The notes under the pieces are model-generated. The model ran no database searches. It was not told the origin of the DNA and worked only from the letters and a program-made list of their open reading frames with translations. Shown piece after piece: positions 17,867-26,356 of a stretch of 64,000 nt of DNA. The DNA lies in NCBI RefSeq assembly GCF_008000935.1, contig NZ_CP042831.1, forward strand, positions 2,356,001 through 2,420,000, in the 5' to 3' direction. The DNA comes from Flavobacterium alkalisoli. GTDB taxonomy: Bacteria; Bacteroidota; Bacteroidia; Flavobacteriales; Flavobacteriaceae. Within the stretch, counting starts at the first letter, position 1. The number at the start of each line of letters is the position of its first letter. The position numbers were made by a program, and so were the translations under genes.

Positions 17867-18841
17867 TTAATTCTTCTCGGTAAAAGTATAACTGTCTTCT
17901 AGTAGTCCGTTGCCGCTAACATTATAGGCACGGTAGTAAATGTACTTTTGCTTAAAGTTTATCCATTTGAATTTTTCCTTTACTTCAGCTTTAATGTTTT
18001 TCAGCTCATTGTTAAGTGAAACAGAATCACTAAGTCTTATTTGTGTTGTGTAACTGATAAGCGGAAAAATACCTTCGGCATTTTTAACTACTGCCAGTTG
18101 TTGTATAATTGGCTTGGTGTTAATGCTTTCTATAGGCTGAGGCATAGTATAGGTACTGTTTATTTTATTATCCATGCTTTCATAATCCCTTATTATTTCT
18201 TCCTCCTCAGGATATTTAATAAGCTTTTGGGCAGGTTCCAGTAATTGTCTTGCTATATTAAGCTGTTGGTAAGCATCCCATTCATAACCTTTTTCATAAT
18301 ATTCCTTAGCCAGTGCGTATGACTGAGCGGCATTCTTACCATAAACACTTAAAAGTCCCGCCGTAATTTCCTCTATTTTCCAGTCGTTACCTCTTTTACA
18401 GTAAATTACTGTAATAAGGTAATCGTCTATGCCCATATAGGAACTCGTTAACAGGGATACATAAGTTTCCTTAGCCTCGTTTTGAAAAGTAAGCGTATAG
18501 CCGTTTGCTGCCGATATTATGGTTGAATTATCGGGAACTGTTGTATGCTTGTTATGAAATTCCTCATACACTTCATGATCGGTAGTAAGGTAGCCTTTTC
18601 TAAAAGGCCATATAACACCGTTTAGCTTTGCTACAAGGAATTTGTTGAATTTTTCTGAACCCAGTTTTTCCAGTACTTTGGAATTACTGTCAGACAGTGC
18701 TTCAAAAAGGCTGTCGTTCTTGGCTTTTATAGTTTCCCTTAGCTTAGGGTCTATATCATTATTGGCAATGGTTTCCGGTTTCTGATAGCAGCTTTGTAAT
18801 GTAGCTGCCATTACTAACAGCAGTAATAAGGTCTTCTTCAT
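17867..18841 (-). CDS. Hypothetical lipoprotein
   Basis: A 324-residue SPII lipoprotein (TLQSC, Cys18). The mature part has a helical TPR-like stretch around 180-215 (NAAQSYALAKEYYEKGYEWDAYQQLN with LLEPAQKL) after an NTF2-like-looking beta region (TYVSLLTSSYMGIDDYLITV). No domain is assigned with certainty. It heads the operon containing kptA, 2 nt from it. A near -7 element (minus-strand TATTTTCG) lies upstream, weak. Confidence 0.72.
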   Translation of the reverse strand: MKKTLLLLLVMAATLQSCYQKPETIANNDIDPKLRETIKAKNDSLFEALSDSNSKVLEKLGSEKFNKFLVAKLNGVIWPFRKGYLTTDHEVYEEFHNKHTTVPDNSTIISAANGYTLTFQNEAKETYVSLLTSSYMGIDDYLITVIYCKRGNDWKIEEITAGLLSVYGKNAAQSYALAKEYYEKGYEWDAYQQLNIARQLLEPAQKLIKYPEEEEIIRDYESMDNKINSTYTMPQPIESINTKPIIQQLAVVKNAEGIFPLISYTTQIRLSDSVSLNNELKNIKAEVKEKFKWINFKQKYIYYRAYNVSGNGLLEDSYTFTEKN

Positions 18842-18927
18842 TTTAAAAATTAGTGTGGTACTGGTTTGTAGCCGACGAAAATAACTATTTATTTTAAAAC
18901 GGGAAAAACAAAACTTACTGTCTTTTT

Positions 18928-19386
18928 TTATTGTTCCTTAATTTCCTGAGTAAAAAGCGTTACAAGATTCTTTTTAAGTACACTGGATGAGTTGTAAAAA
19001 TCCCAAAGGAAGATGATTACCAAAAATAAAAGACCCGCTGTTTTGAAGAATATGCTTTTTAAACTGTCGCCACTTATTATAAAAGCAGTAAGCGAACCTA
19101 AAATGAAAAACAACATGGTTAGCAGGCCTGAAGATGGTTTTGTGTTGAATTTTATAATGCTGTAATTTTGATTTTGGGTTATGATGCCTTTTACGATGCC
19201 CTTTTCAATATTGCCCGATGTTTGTATTATTTTAAACGAGTTATCTGTAATTGCACCGGTAAAGTATCTTTTCTTTTTTTGAGAGGAATCATCAAAGTCA
19301 CTGTTTTGGGTAAGCCGATTAAGCCTGTTAATAATTTCTTCTGTGCTTAATTGTGATTCTATTGTGTAATGTTTGTAAGGTAGCAT
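18928..19386 (-). CDS. Hypothetical membrane protein
   Basis: A 152-residue protein: a soluble N-terminal half with beta strands (YFTGAITDNSFKIIQTSG, ...YSIIKFNTKPSSG), then two TM segments (about 88-106 and 112-132) and a polar tail. The layout is like other flavobacterial proteins with a PH-like domain and a TM hairpin; function unknown. It is last of a three-gene minus-strand run (20286 to 18928), 30 nt after the preceding gene. Confidence 0.68.
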   Translation of the reverse strand: MLPYKHYTIESQLSTEEIINRLNRLTQNSDFDDSSQKKKRYFTGAITDNSFKIIQTSGNIEKGIVKGIITQNQNYSIIKFNTKPSSGLLTMLFFILGSLTAFIISGDSLKSIFFKTAGLLFLVIIFLWDFYNSSSVLKKNLVTLFTQEIKEQ

Positions 19387-19416
19387 GCAAATAGTAATTA
19401 AGAGTAAAATTAATAA

Positions 19417-19866
19417 TTAATCGTAATGATTAAAAATAATTTCTCCGAGTGATTGGGGTTGCCAATATTCAATTTGGTTTATCTCTGTTTTTCCAAGATT
19501 TGCTATGTGTTGTTGATTGACTTCCTGTTGTAGTATTTCAGGTTCTAAAAATGTAAGGGCAGTAATACTTTCTTTGAAATCGTTTGGTATAGCGATAAAA
19601 TTAGCAGAAGTAATTTGTTTAGGACTATCAGTTTGTATAATAGAAGCAAAAGGAAAGCACTCATGTACCAGCATGATATAGGGACTATTACCTTGAGTGT
19701 TGATTATGGTAATTCTAAAGTAATTTGCTGTGTGATGTGGTTGTTCAATATCTTTAATAATAAACGGATAGGTTAAACCTGATAAAAACTCTTTTACATT
19801 CTCTTTTGTAAAAAAGGTGTTGCTGGTTTGAATATTAAAACCTGTTATTCCTCTGGGTAGTTGCAT
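19417..19866 (-). CDS. Hypothetical protein
   Basis: A 149-residue protein without signal or TM segments. It starts MQLPRGITGFNI and has alternating short beta segments (FRITIINTQGNSPYIMLVHE) and an acidic C-terminal half ending EIIFNHYD. Homologues of this general look are uncharacterised cytosolic proteins of Bacteroidota; the family is not recognised. The start lies 3 nt after the upstream stop. Confidence 0.65.
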   Translation of the reverse strand: MQLPRGITGFNIQTSNTFFTKENVKEFLSGLTYPFIIKDIEQPHHTANYFRITIINTQGNSPYIMLVHECFPFASIIQTDSPKQITSANFIAIPNDFKESITALTFLEPEILQQEVNQQHIANLGKTEINQIEYWQPQSLGEIIFNHYD

Positions 19867-19869
19867 TGG

Positions 19870-20286
19870 TTACTCTTTCCTGTTATTCTTAGTGGTAATG
19901 TGTATAATAGTTGGATTATTCATATGACCTACTCCTGAACTTTTTTCTATATCAACACGAGATATGGCATTATTTTCCAGATAGTATGTTTCGGGTTTTT
20001 CAATGAGGCTGTCGTTTACTTTAATAACAGCGGTTGTTCCGTTTTTTTCAAGCTCGTTTAAAATATCTGCAAGACAAACAAGTTCGGTCTGTTCCTTTCG
20101 TGTTATATATATATCTTTTGTGTTTTTATCGGTGCGTATGTCGGCCACATTATCAGGATCAATAAAATAATGCGTAATATCAACCTGTTTATTGTCTAAA
20201 AAGGTTTTGTAGCCGTTAACGGAAGGAACTTCCTGTGCCATAGCAGCAAAGGGCAGAAGCAGAAGTATATAAATGAGTTTTTTCAT
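19870..20286 (-). CDS. Hypothetical secreted protein
   Basis: A 138-residue protein with an SPI signal peptide (MKKLIYILLLLPFAAMAQ, cleavage after AMA). The mature part resembles a TonB-dependent-receptor plug-like or carboxypeptidase-like fragment only loosely (RVDIEKSSGVGHMNNPTIIHITTKNN). Function unknown. First of a three-gene run ending at 18928. Confidence 0.68.
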   Translation of the reverse strand: MKKLIYILLLLPFAAMAQEVPSVNGYKTFLDNKQVDITHYFIDPDNVADIRTDKNTKDIYITRKEQTELVCLADILNELEKNGTTAVIKVNDSLIEKPETYYLENNAISRVDIEKSSGVGHMNNPTIIHITTKNNRKE

Positions 20287-20302
20287 GTTGTTATTTATTT
20301 AA

Positions 20303-20327
20303 AAAAGCTGCCCTAAAGCAGCTTTTG
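20303..20327 (-). terminator. Intrinsic terminator
   Basis: AAAAGCTGC / GCAGCTTTT with a 6-nt loop, immediately after the acyl-CoA ligase stop (minus strand). T/A runs on both sides make it bidirectional in form. Confidence 0.85.
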
Positions 20328-20330
20328 TTT

Positions 20331-22115
20331 TTACCTGTCACCTTCGGTGCGGTATATCTTGTCATACAGTTTCTGGTATTTTTCCTTAACGGCCTTACGT
20401 TTCAGTTTTAGGGTAGGAGTCATTTCTCCTCCGTCTACCGACCAAACCTCGGGCGTTATCTCAAATTTCTTAACCTGCTCCCAGTGACCGAATTTCTTGT
20501 TCACATCGTTAATTTCTTCCTGTATCCTGTCGTGTATCTCTTTATTGTTGGCAATATCTTCGTTAGAGCTTACTGAAATTCCTTTGCGGGAAGCCCATTG
20601 TTTTACAAACTCAAAGTCAGGCTGTATAAAGGCAGCAGGCATTTTTTCACCTTCGCCTATAACCATAATCTGCTCTATAAAACGGGATTGCTTCATGGCA
20701 TTTTCTATAAGCTGAGGTGCTACATATTTACCTCCCGAAGTTTTAAACATTTCCTTCTTCCTGTCGGTAATCTTCAGGAATCCGTCTTTGTCTATTTCGC
20801 CTATATCTCCTGTATGGAAATAACCATCGGTCATTACCTCTTTGGTTTTCTCTTCATCCTTATAGTACCCCATCATTACGTTAGGGCCTTTACAAAGTAT
20901 TTCGCCGTCTTCGGCAATCTTAACTTCAAGTCCGTTAAGCGGTTTACCTACGGTTCCTATCTTAAATCCGGCATTACGCTGGTCGTTTACCGCAATTACG
21001 GGTGAAGTCTCTGTAAGTCCGTAACCCTCCATAACGGGGATTTCAGCAGCAGCAAAAACACGTGCCAGCCTTGGTTGTATGGCAGCACTACCACTTACCA
21101 TAAGTCCAAGCCTGCCGCCAAGCCCTGCTTTCCATTTACTGAAAATCAGTTTACGGGCAATAGCCAGCTTAAAGTCATACCAGGCACCGTTAGCACCATA
21201 AGGCTCATACTCAAGGCCCACTTCAACAGCCCAAAAGAACAGTTTGCGTTTTATGCCTGTAAGTTCGCTTCCTTTAGCAATAATCTTGTCGTATACTTTT
21301 TCAAGAAGCCTTGGTACCGCCGTAATAACATCGGGGGTAGCTTCTTTAATATTATCGCTTACCTTTTCAATAGACTCGGCAAAGTAGGTACTTACGCCAT
21401 AGTACTGGTAAAGGTAAAGTATCATTCTTTCATAAATGTGGCAAATAGGCAGGAAGCTAAGCGACCTGTTTTTACCTGCTTCAAACGGAACCCTTTCGGC
21501 ACTCATCAATACATCCGAAACAATATTCTTGTGTGAAAGCATTACACCTTTAGGCCTTCCTGTAGTACCCGATGTATAAATAATTGTAGCAAGATCTTCT
21601 TCGGTTATGGAGTTTTTAATATCCTCCACTTCCTGCTGATTGCTTTCGTCTTTACCCAATTCCAAAATTTCGTTCCAGTTCTTGCAGCCTTCTATCTGGT
21701 TAAAGGAATAGATTTCTTTTAGTCCTGTTACTTTATGCTTAACAGAGTTTATCTTATCATATAGTTCCTGATCGGAAACGATACAGTAAACCGATTCGGA
21801 ATGGTTAAGGATAAACTCCTGGTCGTCTTCGCTTATGGTAGGGTAAACAGGTACGTTTTGAGCTCCCGTTTGCAGTATGCCTATATCAACAATGTGCCAT
21901 TCGGTCCTGTTGTTAGAGGATATAACAGCTATCTTGTCGCCTTTCTTTACGCCCAGTCTTAATAATCCGCGCGAAAAAGCATTGGCTTTATCCACATATT
22001 CCTGTGTAGATGTTTTTACCCATTCGTCACCATATTTGGTAACAAGTGCATCGGGTAAATTGTATTTTTCCAGTTGGTGATACGGGAAGTCGAATAAACG
22101 GGTGATGTTGCTCAT
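20331..22115 (-). CDS. Long-chain fatty acid-CoA ligase (AMP-forming)
   Basis: A 594-residue AMP-dependent synthetase that activates fatty acids to acyl-CoA. The P-loop-like motif YTSGTTGRPKGVMLSHKN is at 180-197; EGYGLTETSPV is the adenine/acyl motif, YFHTGDIGEIDKDGFLKITDRKKE the hinge, and KTSGGKYVAPQLIEN contains the family Lys region. The long-chain (FACL, LACS-like) subgroup is indicated by size and by the FFWAVEVGLEYEPYG insert. It is transcribed alone with its own terminator, separate from the beta-oxidation operon 4.6 kb away, whose substrate it would supply. Confidence 0.94.
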   Translation of the reverse strand: MSNITRLFDFPYHQLEKYNLPDALVTKYGDEWVKTSTQEYVDKANAFSRGLLRLGVKKGDKIAVISSNNRTEWHIVDIGILQTGAQNVPVYPTISEDDQEFILNHSESVYCIVSDQELYDKINSVKHKVTGLKEIYSFNQIEGCKNWNEILELGKDESNQQEVEDIKNSITEEDLATIIYTSGTTGRPKGVMLSHKNIVSDVLMSAERVPFEAGKNRSLSFLPICHIYERMILYLYQYYGVSTYFAESIEKVSDNIKEATPDVITAVPRLLEKVYDKIIAKGSELTGIKRKLFFWAVEVGLEYEPYGANGAWYDFKLAIARKLIFSKWKAGLGGRLGLMVSGSAAIQPRLARVFAAAEIPVMEGYGLTETSPVIAVNDQRNAGFKIGTVGKPLNGLEVKIAEDGEILCKGPNVMMGYYKDEEKTKEVMTDGYFHTGDIGEIDKDGFLKITDRKKEMFKTSGGKYVAPQLIENAMKQSRFIEQIMVIGEGEKMPAAFIQPDFEFVKQWASRKGISVSSNEDIANNKEIHDRIQEEINDVNKKFGHWEQVKKFEITPEVWSVDGGEMTPTLKLKRKAVKEKYQKLYDKIYRTEGDR

Positions 22116-22433
22116 TTCTGTTTGTTAATTGCTTATTGCAAATTATGAAAATATATGATATAAAGCAATTTTTTTGAGATTATGATAAGTTAACAATATA
22201 ACCTTTTGAAAATTATATATATAGAAGCTGCTATATAATGCTAAAAATTGATTTTCAGGTTAAAATACTAACCCGCTTAGTTTGGATTATTCGCTTTTAA
22301 TATGCGCTCATATTAAAATTTATCTATTTTTTTAACCTTAAAATTTCATTTATAAAATTTGCTTAATCTGTATGTCATAATACTAATGGTATATTTGCCC
22401 CGTTTAGTAAAAAGCTTTTATATACTATCTTAA
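22116..22433. other. AT-rich intergenic gap (318 nt)
   Basis: Divergent promoter region between the acyl-CoA ligase and the DUF4421 gene. A -7 element TATATTTG (22390-22397) faces the DUF4421 gene and gives a ~30-nt leader. Apart from this, only AT-rich DNA with no hairpin or ORF worth reporting. Confidence 0.5.
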
Positions 22434-23330
22434 ATGACCTTGCGAAACTTTATTTATGCTGTTTTACTCCTTTGTCCCACTATTACTTTAGGGCAGGTAA
22501 AAACCGACACAGCTTATATAGCCGATTACCCTCAAAGAGTAATGCTTTCGGGGTTTTTAAGTCAAAGCAGCGTACAGTTGGGCAAAGATGAAAAAGATTA
22601 TATTCCTAATAACCCTTTAAGGGCAGGGGTGGGTATTTCAATAAAAAATACAGTAATCAATTTTAGTTACAGTTTTGGTATAGCTCCTCTGGAACAGGAC
22701 GGGAAAGGTAAAACCAAATCATCAGACCTGCAGATACATCACTACGGCCGCTATTTTGTTTTAGATTTATTTTATCAGAAATACAAAGGCTTTTACAATG
22801 ATGCAGAAGGGGATGAAACAACACTTTATCCGGATATGTATGTGCGAAATTTAGGTGCTGAGTTTGCCTACATTTTTAAGGGAGATAAGTTTTCTGCCAA
22901 AGCAGCCTTTCAGCAAAATGAGATACAGCTTAAATCTGTAGGGAGTTTTATTTTAGGTGGAGGGGCTTACTTTTTTAAGGTAAACCCCGGCGGAGTGTTA
23001 TGGGAAACAGAAAACAGTCTTAAAAACGTTCAGTTTGGTATTAATGGCGGATATGCTTACAGTTGGGTAATTGATGAACGATGGATGGCAACAGGTATCC
23101 TTACAGTAGGTGTAAATGTAGGGAATGATCCGCATTTGCTTTCTGACTGGAAAATAGAGGCTTACCCAACTGCTTTTGGGCGTGGCGGATTAATATATCA
23201 TAAAAATGACTGGGCGCTGGCAGCAACTTTTTTAGTAAATAATAAACTTATGTACACCGAAGACGACGGTGAATTAAGCTTTACTGGTATTAATTTCCAG
23301 TTGTCGTTTGTAAAGCATATAGATTTTTAA
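22434..23330 (+). CDS. DUF4421 outer-membrane protein
   Basis: A 298-residue protein with an SPI signal (MTLRNFIYAVLLLCPTITLGQ) and about 12 amphipathic beta strands ending in aromatic residues (NFSYSFGIAPLE, YFVLDLFYQKYKGFY, ...FQLSFVKHIDF). It matches DUF4421, a beta-barrel-like family of Bacteroidota. The final Phe fits recognition by the outer-membrane assembly machinery. Function unknown. Confidence 0.85.
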   Translation: MTLRNFIYAVLLLCPTITLGQVKTDTAYIADYPQRVMLSGFLSQSSVQLGKDEKDYIPNNPLRAGVGISIKNTVINFSYSFGIAPLEQDGKGKTKSSDLQIHHYGRYFVLDLFYQKYKGFYNDAEGDETTLYPDMYVRNLGAEFAYIFKGDKFSAKAAFQQNEIQLKSVGSFILGGGAYFFKVNPGGVLWETENSLKNVQFGINGGYAYSWVIDERWMATGILTVGVNVGNDPHLLSDWKIEAYPTAFGRGGLIYHKNDWALAATFLVNNKLMYTEDDGELSFTGINFQLSFVKHIDF

Positions 23331-23385
23331 CAGCTAGAGTATATTTCAACACTCCATTTCATGAGATGTTTTTTAATTAAAGAAT

Positions 23386-23943
23386 TCAACTTTTCGCGGC
23401 TTCCTTTAAAACGGGTTTATGGTTTTTTACTGCCAGATAAGTAAATGTAAACATTACCATTGATAAAATAAGATGTAATCCGAAATCATGAGACCATGAA
23501 TAGTCGGGCATATGGATAACGGCAAGTGATATTAGGGAAAGAACTACAAGCTCTATTAAGTAAACCAGCGATAAGGTAATTTTAAAAAACCTGACTAAAA
23601 AGTAAGTTATAAACAGCATGAAAATTAAAAGTAAAACTGCATAGACTATCACAAAACTACCTGTATTTAGAAGTATAAGAAAACTAGCAATTATAAGCAT
23701 AAGGAAAACAAAATAACTGATACTTATCCTTATAAAAGACAAAATGCTTATGCCAAACATGTATTGATGAAGTAGTGCCGGTAATATACTATAGCTTAAA
23801 TAGGAAAAAATAAGAGATCTTTTAAAGATTGTATTTTCCAGCTCACCAAAAATATAAAACCAAAACAGGTTAAGTATTACCCCAAACAACAGGAAAGGTA
23901 TAAGAAAACGGTCTTTTGCTAATGATTTAAAATAGCTTTTCAT
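23386..23943 (-). CDS. Hypothetical polytopic membrane protein
   Basis: A 185-residue protein with about five TM segments (around 15-35, 40-62, 68-90, 95-115, 125-145, 155-175) and a short basic C-terminus (KNHKPVLKEAAKS). No family recognised. It overlaps the end of the preceding gene (23927-24313) by 17 nt, so it is the third gene of a small membrane-protein operon. Confidence 0.7.
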   Translation of the reverse strand: MKSYFKSLAKDRFLIPFLLFGVILNLFWFYIFGELENTIFKRSLIFSYLSYSILPALLHQYMFGISILSFIRISISYFVFLMLIIASFLILLNTGSFVIVYAVLLLIFMLFITYFLVRFFKITLSLVYLIELVVLSLISLAVIHMPDYSWSHDFGLHLILSMVMFTFTYLAVKNHKPVLKEAAKS

Positions 23944-24313
23944 ATAAAAGGCTTAAGTTAAAAATTGTCAATATTCCTGAAAGATCTAAGGCTACTACTA
24001 TAAGCAATAAGGAAATAATATTTTGTATGATAAATAGTTGTTTACGGTTTTTTATTTTGGAAGCAAGAATCATATCCAAAACATAAAAGAGTGCTATAAA
24101 TGAAAATGGTATGATAAAAACAAACAAGCTCATGTCCTGTAACGGAACAATTATATAAAAAACCAACAGTAAAAAGAGGCAGCACAACAGTATAAGGCAA
24201 AGCTCTTTTAATGGAGACCACTTTTTATCAAAGTTTTTCAACTTGTCATAATACTGGGCAGTAAAACCAACTATAAAAAGCACAATAACTAATATTATAA
24301 GATATTTAAACAT
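23927..24313 (-). CDS. Hypothetical polytopic membrane protein
   Basis: Start placed at the ATG at 24313 (MFKYLIILVIVLFIVGF) rather than an upstream in-frame ATG (24361), because the later start avoids a 35-nt overlap with the preceding gene and begins with a normal TM segment. The 128-residue product has four TM segments. Its size and layout (N-terminal TM, polar loop with PLKELCLILLCCLFLLL, two C-terminal TMs) resemble its upstream neighbour (SPLKEICHFMLLYIYLW), suggesting paralogues. Confidence 0.7.
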   Translation of the reverse strand: MFKYLIILVIVLFIVGFTAQYYDKLKNFDKKWSPLKELCLILLCCLFLLLVFYIIVPLQDMSLFVFIIPFSFIALFYVLDMILASKIKNRKQLFIIQNIISLLLIVVALDLSGILTIFNLSLLYEKLF

Positions 24314-24326
24314 GGTATTACCTGAT

Positions 24327-24710
24327 TTAAAAAAAGAAATAATAACACAGTAGCAATACAATTACACTTTCAACAGACTGAACTATAAGAAGGCTGTAAT
24401 TGTTTTTTATTATTACTGAAAGGGTGGTGTCAACCAAGAGAGAGGCAAATACAAATAGTACCGGAATTAGCCACATAAGATCTGTATAGTCCTGTATTGG
24501 TATTTCCGAGGCAACTATAATCCATAAATAAATATAAAGCAACATGAAATGGCAAATTTCCTTTAGTGGCGATTCACGGGTAATAAACGCCTTAACAGGT
24601 AAGTAATGAGTTGTTTTAGTAAAACTTTTATTATGAGCTTCTGCCCAATATGCATACTCTGTTCCCAGTATACAAACTATAAGGAAAGAAGTTAATAGTA
24701 TAAAGCTCAT
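24327..24710 (-). CDS. Hypothetical polytopic membrane protein
   Basis: A 127-residue four-TM protein. It shares a pattern with the next gene downstream: N-terminal TM, basic polar loop, SPLKEICHF (versus SPLKELCLI), then IPIQDYTDLMWLIPVLFVF (versus VPLQDMSLFVFIIPFSFIAL). This indicates an old tandem duplication. First gene of the 24710-23386 operon. Confidence 0.7.
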   Translation of the reverse strand: MSFILLTSFLIVCILGTEYAYWAEAHNKSFTKTTHYLPVKAFITRESPLKEICHFMLLYIYLWIIVASEIPIQDYTDLMWLIPVLFVFASLLVDTTLSVIIKNNYSLLIVQSVESVIVLLLCYYFFF

Positions 24711-24743
24711 AACGGTAAGATTTGGCTGTCATAAATATAAAAA

Positions 24744-25607
24744 TTATTCCCAACCTGTAACCAGTAAATTTCTGGCAGCTTTTTCTCCGCACTTCTGGTA
24801 TTTGTTGTAGGCCTGAGCTGCCCGTTGGCGTATTTGAGTATTGTTCTCACCGTTTACATATCCTGTTATTGCATCGTGAAGGGTGTAGGCTTCCGGACAC
24901 ATAAGCCCTGTAGTCCATACTAACGGATTTACATTTGCCTCTTGTAAGTGTGGCCCGAAGAACCTTTTACTCACACAGGCCAGTATAATTACATTACGCC
25001 GTTTACTATCAGTATTGGTGTAATCTTCATACAACTGAAAATCCATTAAGCCGTCGTGGCCTATATATGCCACAAGCCCTGAATTTCCTGCTATCCCTAA
25101 GATGGTGTTGTTTATGGTAAGTGTGTCTGTCAGTTTGCCGCAGCTGCTGTTTAAAAAGTCTTTAGTACATTGTTTTATGTGCTTACCGTTATAGGCATCG
25201 GCTATCAGGTAGTAGTTTTTTGAGGTATGTTTAAATACCAGCCTTTCCATAATCAATGAATCTTTTTTCTCTTTTTTAAGTAGTTTCCATTTGGTGCTCT
25301 TTTTAAAATAAGTGCGTATGCCATAACCACAGCCCCAGTATAGATTATTGTCAGGATCCTGCCCGTTGCCTATAGCTTTTGGTACGGGTACAATTCCCTG
25401 ATATTTATTATCACATAAGGCCACATAAACATGAATGGTTTTGGCAAGTGTATCATAGCTTGCAGTAGTAACAGGTGCTTCCGTTTCTGCTGCCGGAGTT
25501 AAAGAAGCCTCAGGGTTTGGTACAAGCCTATCTTCGGTCTTTTTGCCACAGCTTAGTAAAGCAAGGCAAATAAGTAAAAGTGGTTTAGTAAGGTTGTTAA
25601 CTATCAT
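24744..25607 (-). CDS. Lipoprotein with caspase-like (clan CD) signature
   Basis: A 287-residue protein with a likely SPII signal (LALLSC, Cys20) and a Thr/Pro/Ala-rich linker (30-50). The domain at about 55-260 starts HVYVALCDNKYQGIVPVP and has NNLYWGCGYGIRTYF. The core carries two motifs in clan-CD order: a hydrophobic strand ending GLVAYIGHDG (His184) and a second strand ending VIILACVSKRF (Cys211), followed by NPLVWTTGLMCPEAYTLHDAI. In caspase-fold peptidases the dyad is a His after one strand and a Cys after the next. I infer a peptidase-like domain; the His-Cys distance (27) is short for caspases, and no such activity is established. Confidence 0.7.
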   Translation of the reverse strand: MIVNNLTKPLLLICLALLSCGKKTEDRLVPNPEASLTPAAETEAPVTTASYDTLAKTIHVYVALCDNKYQGIVPVPKAIGNGQDPDNNLYWGCGYGIRTYFKKSTKWKLLKKEKKDSLIMERLVFKHTSKNYYLIADAYNGKHIKQCTKDFLNSSCGKLTDTLTINNTILGIAGNSGLVAYIGHDGLMDFQLYEDYTNTDSKRRNVIILACVSKRFFGPHLQEANVNPLVWTTGLMCPEAYTLHDAITGYVNGENNTQIRQRAAQAYNKYQKCGEKAARNLLVTGWE

Positions 25608-25713
25608 AATGCTATAGTGTTATGTTGGTAATACTATAACAGTTTAATATGAAAAATAGTATAAATCAGTGTTTTACAGATAAATTAAAGCATTACATCG
25701 ATAATAAATAAAA

Positions 25714-25732
25714 AGCCGCCTGTAAGGCGGCT
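25714..25732 (-). terminator. Intrinsic terminator
   Basis: AGCCGCCT / AGGCGGCT with a 3-nt loop, A-rich on the plus-strand left side. It follows the stop of the minus-strand lipoprotein gene at 25750. Confidence 0.82.
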
Positions 25733-25749
25733 GTGTAACAGAGAAAATT

Positions 25750-26226
25750 TTAATTTAAATAAGTTGCCCCTACAATACTTCTCCTAAAGTCCTGCCTGCC
25801 ACCCATGCTGCTGCACCATGCTGTACATCCAAGCGAAATTTCCTGCCCCGGGTCGGTTTCATAAACTTTAGTCTCTGAGCGTTGTTCATTATTATACATC
25901 CATGTAGTTTTTACTGTGGCTCTTATACGTTTATCTGTACTAATATTTTTCAGATATTCATATTTACCACAGCCTGGCCTGCTGCCACATCCGTCGCCTC
26001 CGTTTTGTATAAGCCTTACCTGATTTATGGCAGATTGGTCGGTTTCAATATCGGCCTCATTTTCAACAACTTTTCCATATTCGGAAGTAACTGCAGCTTT
26101 CATTTCATCAATGCTCATTTCGGTAACTTCTCCTGACGTTTCAGTAACAGAATCTGCAGCTTCTGTAGTTTTTTTGCAGGAAATAAGCATTAACAACAGC
26201 AATGTAATTAAATAAACATTTTTCAT
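25750..26226 (-). CDS. Hypothetical lipoprotein
   Basis: A 158-residue SPII lipoprotein (LMLISC, Cys17). The mature part has an acidic helical region (MSIDEMKAAVTSEYGKVVENEADIETD), then a Cys-rich beta region (GGDGCGSRPGCGKYEYLKN, LGCTAWCSSMGG) with five Cys that may form disulfides or bind metal. The beta pattern (RIRATVKTTWMYNNEQRSETKVYETDPGQE) looks like a small secreted sandwich. Not recognised. Confidence 0.7.
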   Translation of the reverse strand: MKNVYLITLLLLMLISCKKTTEAADSVTETSGEVTEMSIDEMKAAVTSEYGKVVENEADIETDQSAINQVRLIQNGGDGCGSRPGCGKYEYLKNISTDKRIRATVKTTWMYNNEQRSETKVYETDPGQEISLGCTAWCSSMGGRQDFRRSIVGATYLN

Positions 26227-26315
26227 AACTGACTGGTTTAAAATTTGTTGTTATAAAATTACTAAACATTGGTACAAAAAAAATACCCAATAAAAGGTAT
26301 TTTACATATAACTAA

Positions 26316-26336
26316 AAAGCCCCTTTAAGGGGCTTT
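26316..26336 (-). terminator. Intrinsic terminator
   Basis: Perfect palindrome AAAGCCCCTT-TAAGGGGCTTT just beyond the NmrA-family gene stop; A/T runs on both sides. Confidence 0.85.
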
Positions 26337-26356
26337 AGCTTTTAATAAAAACCAAC

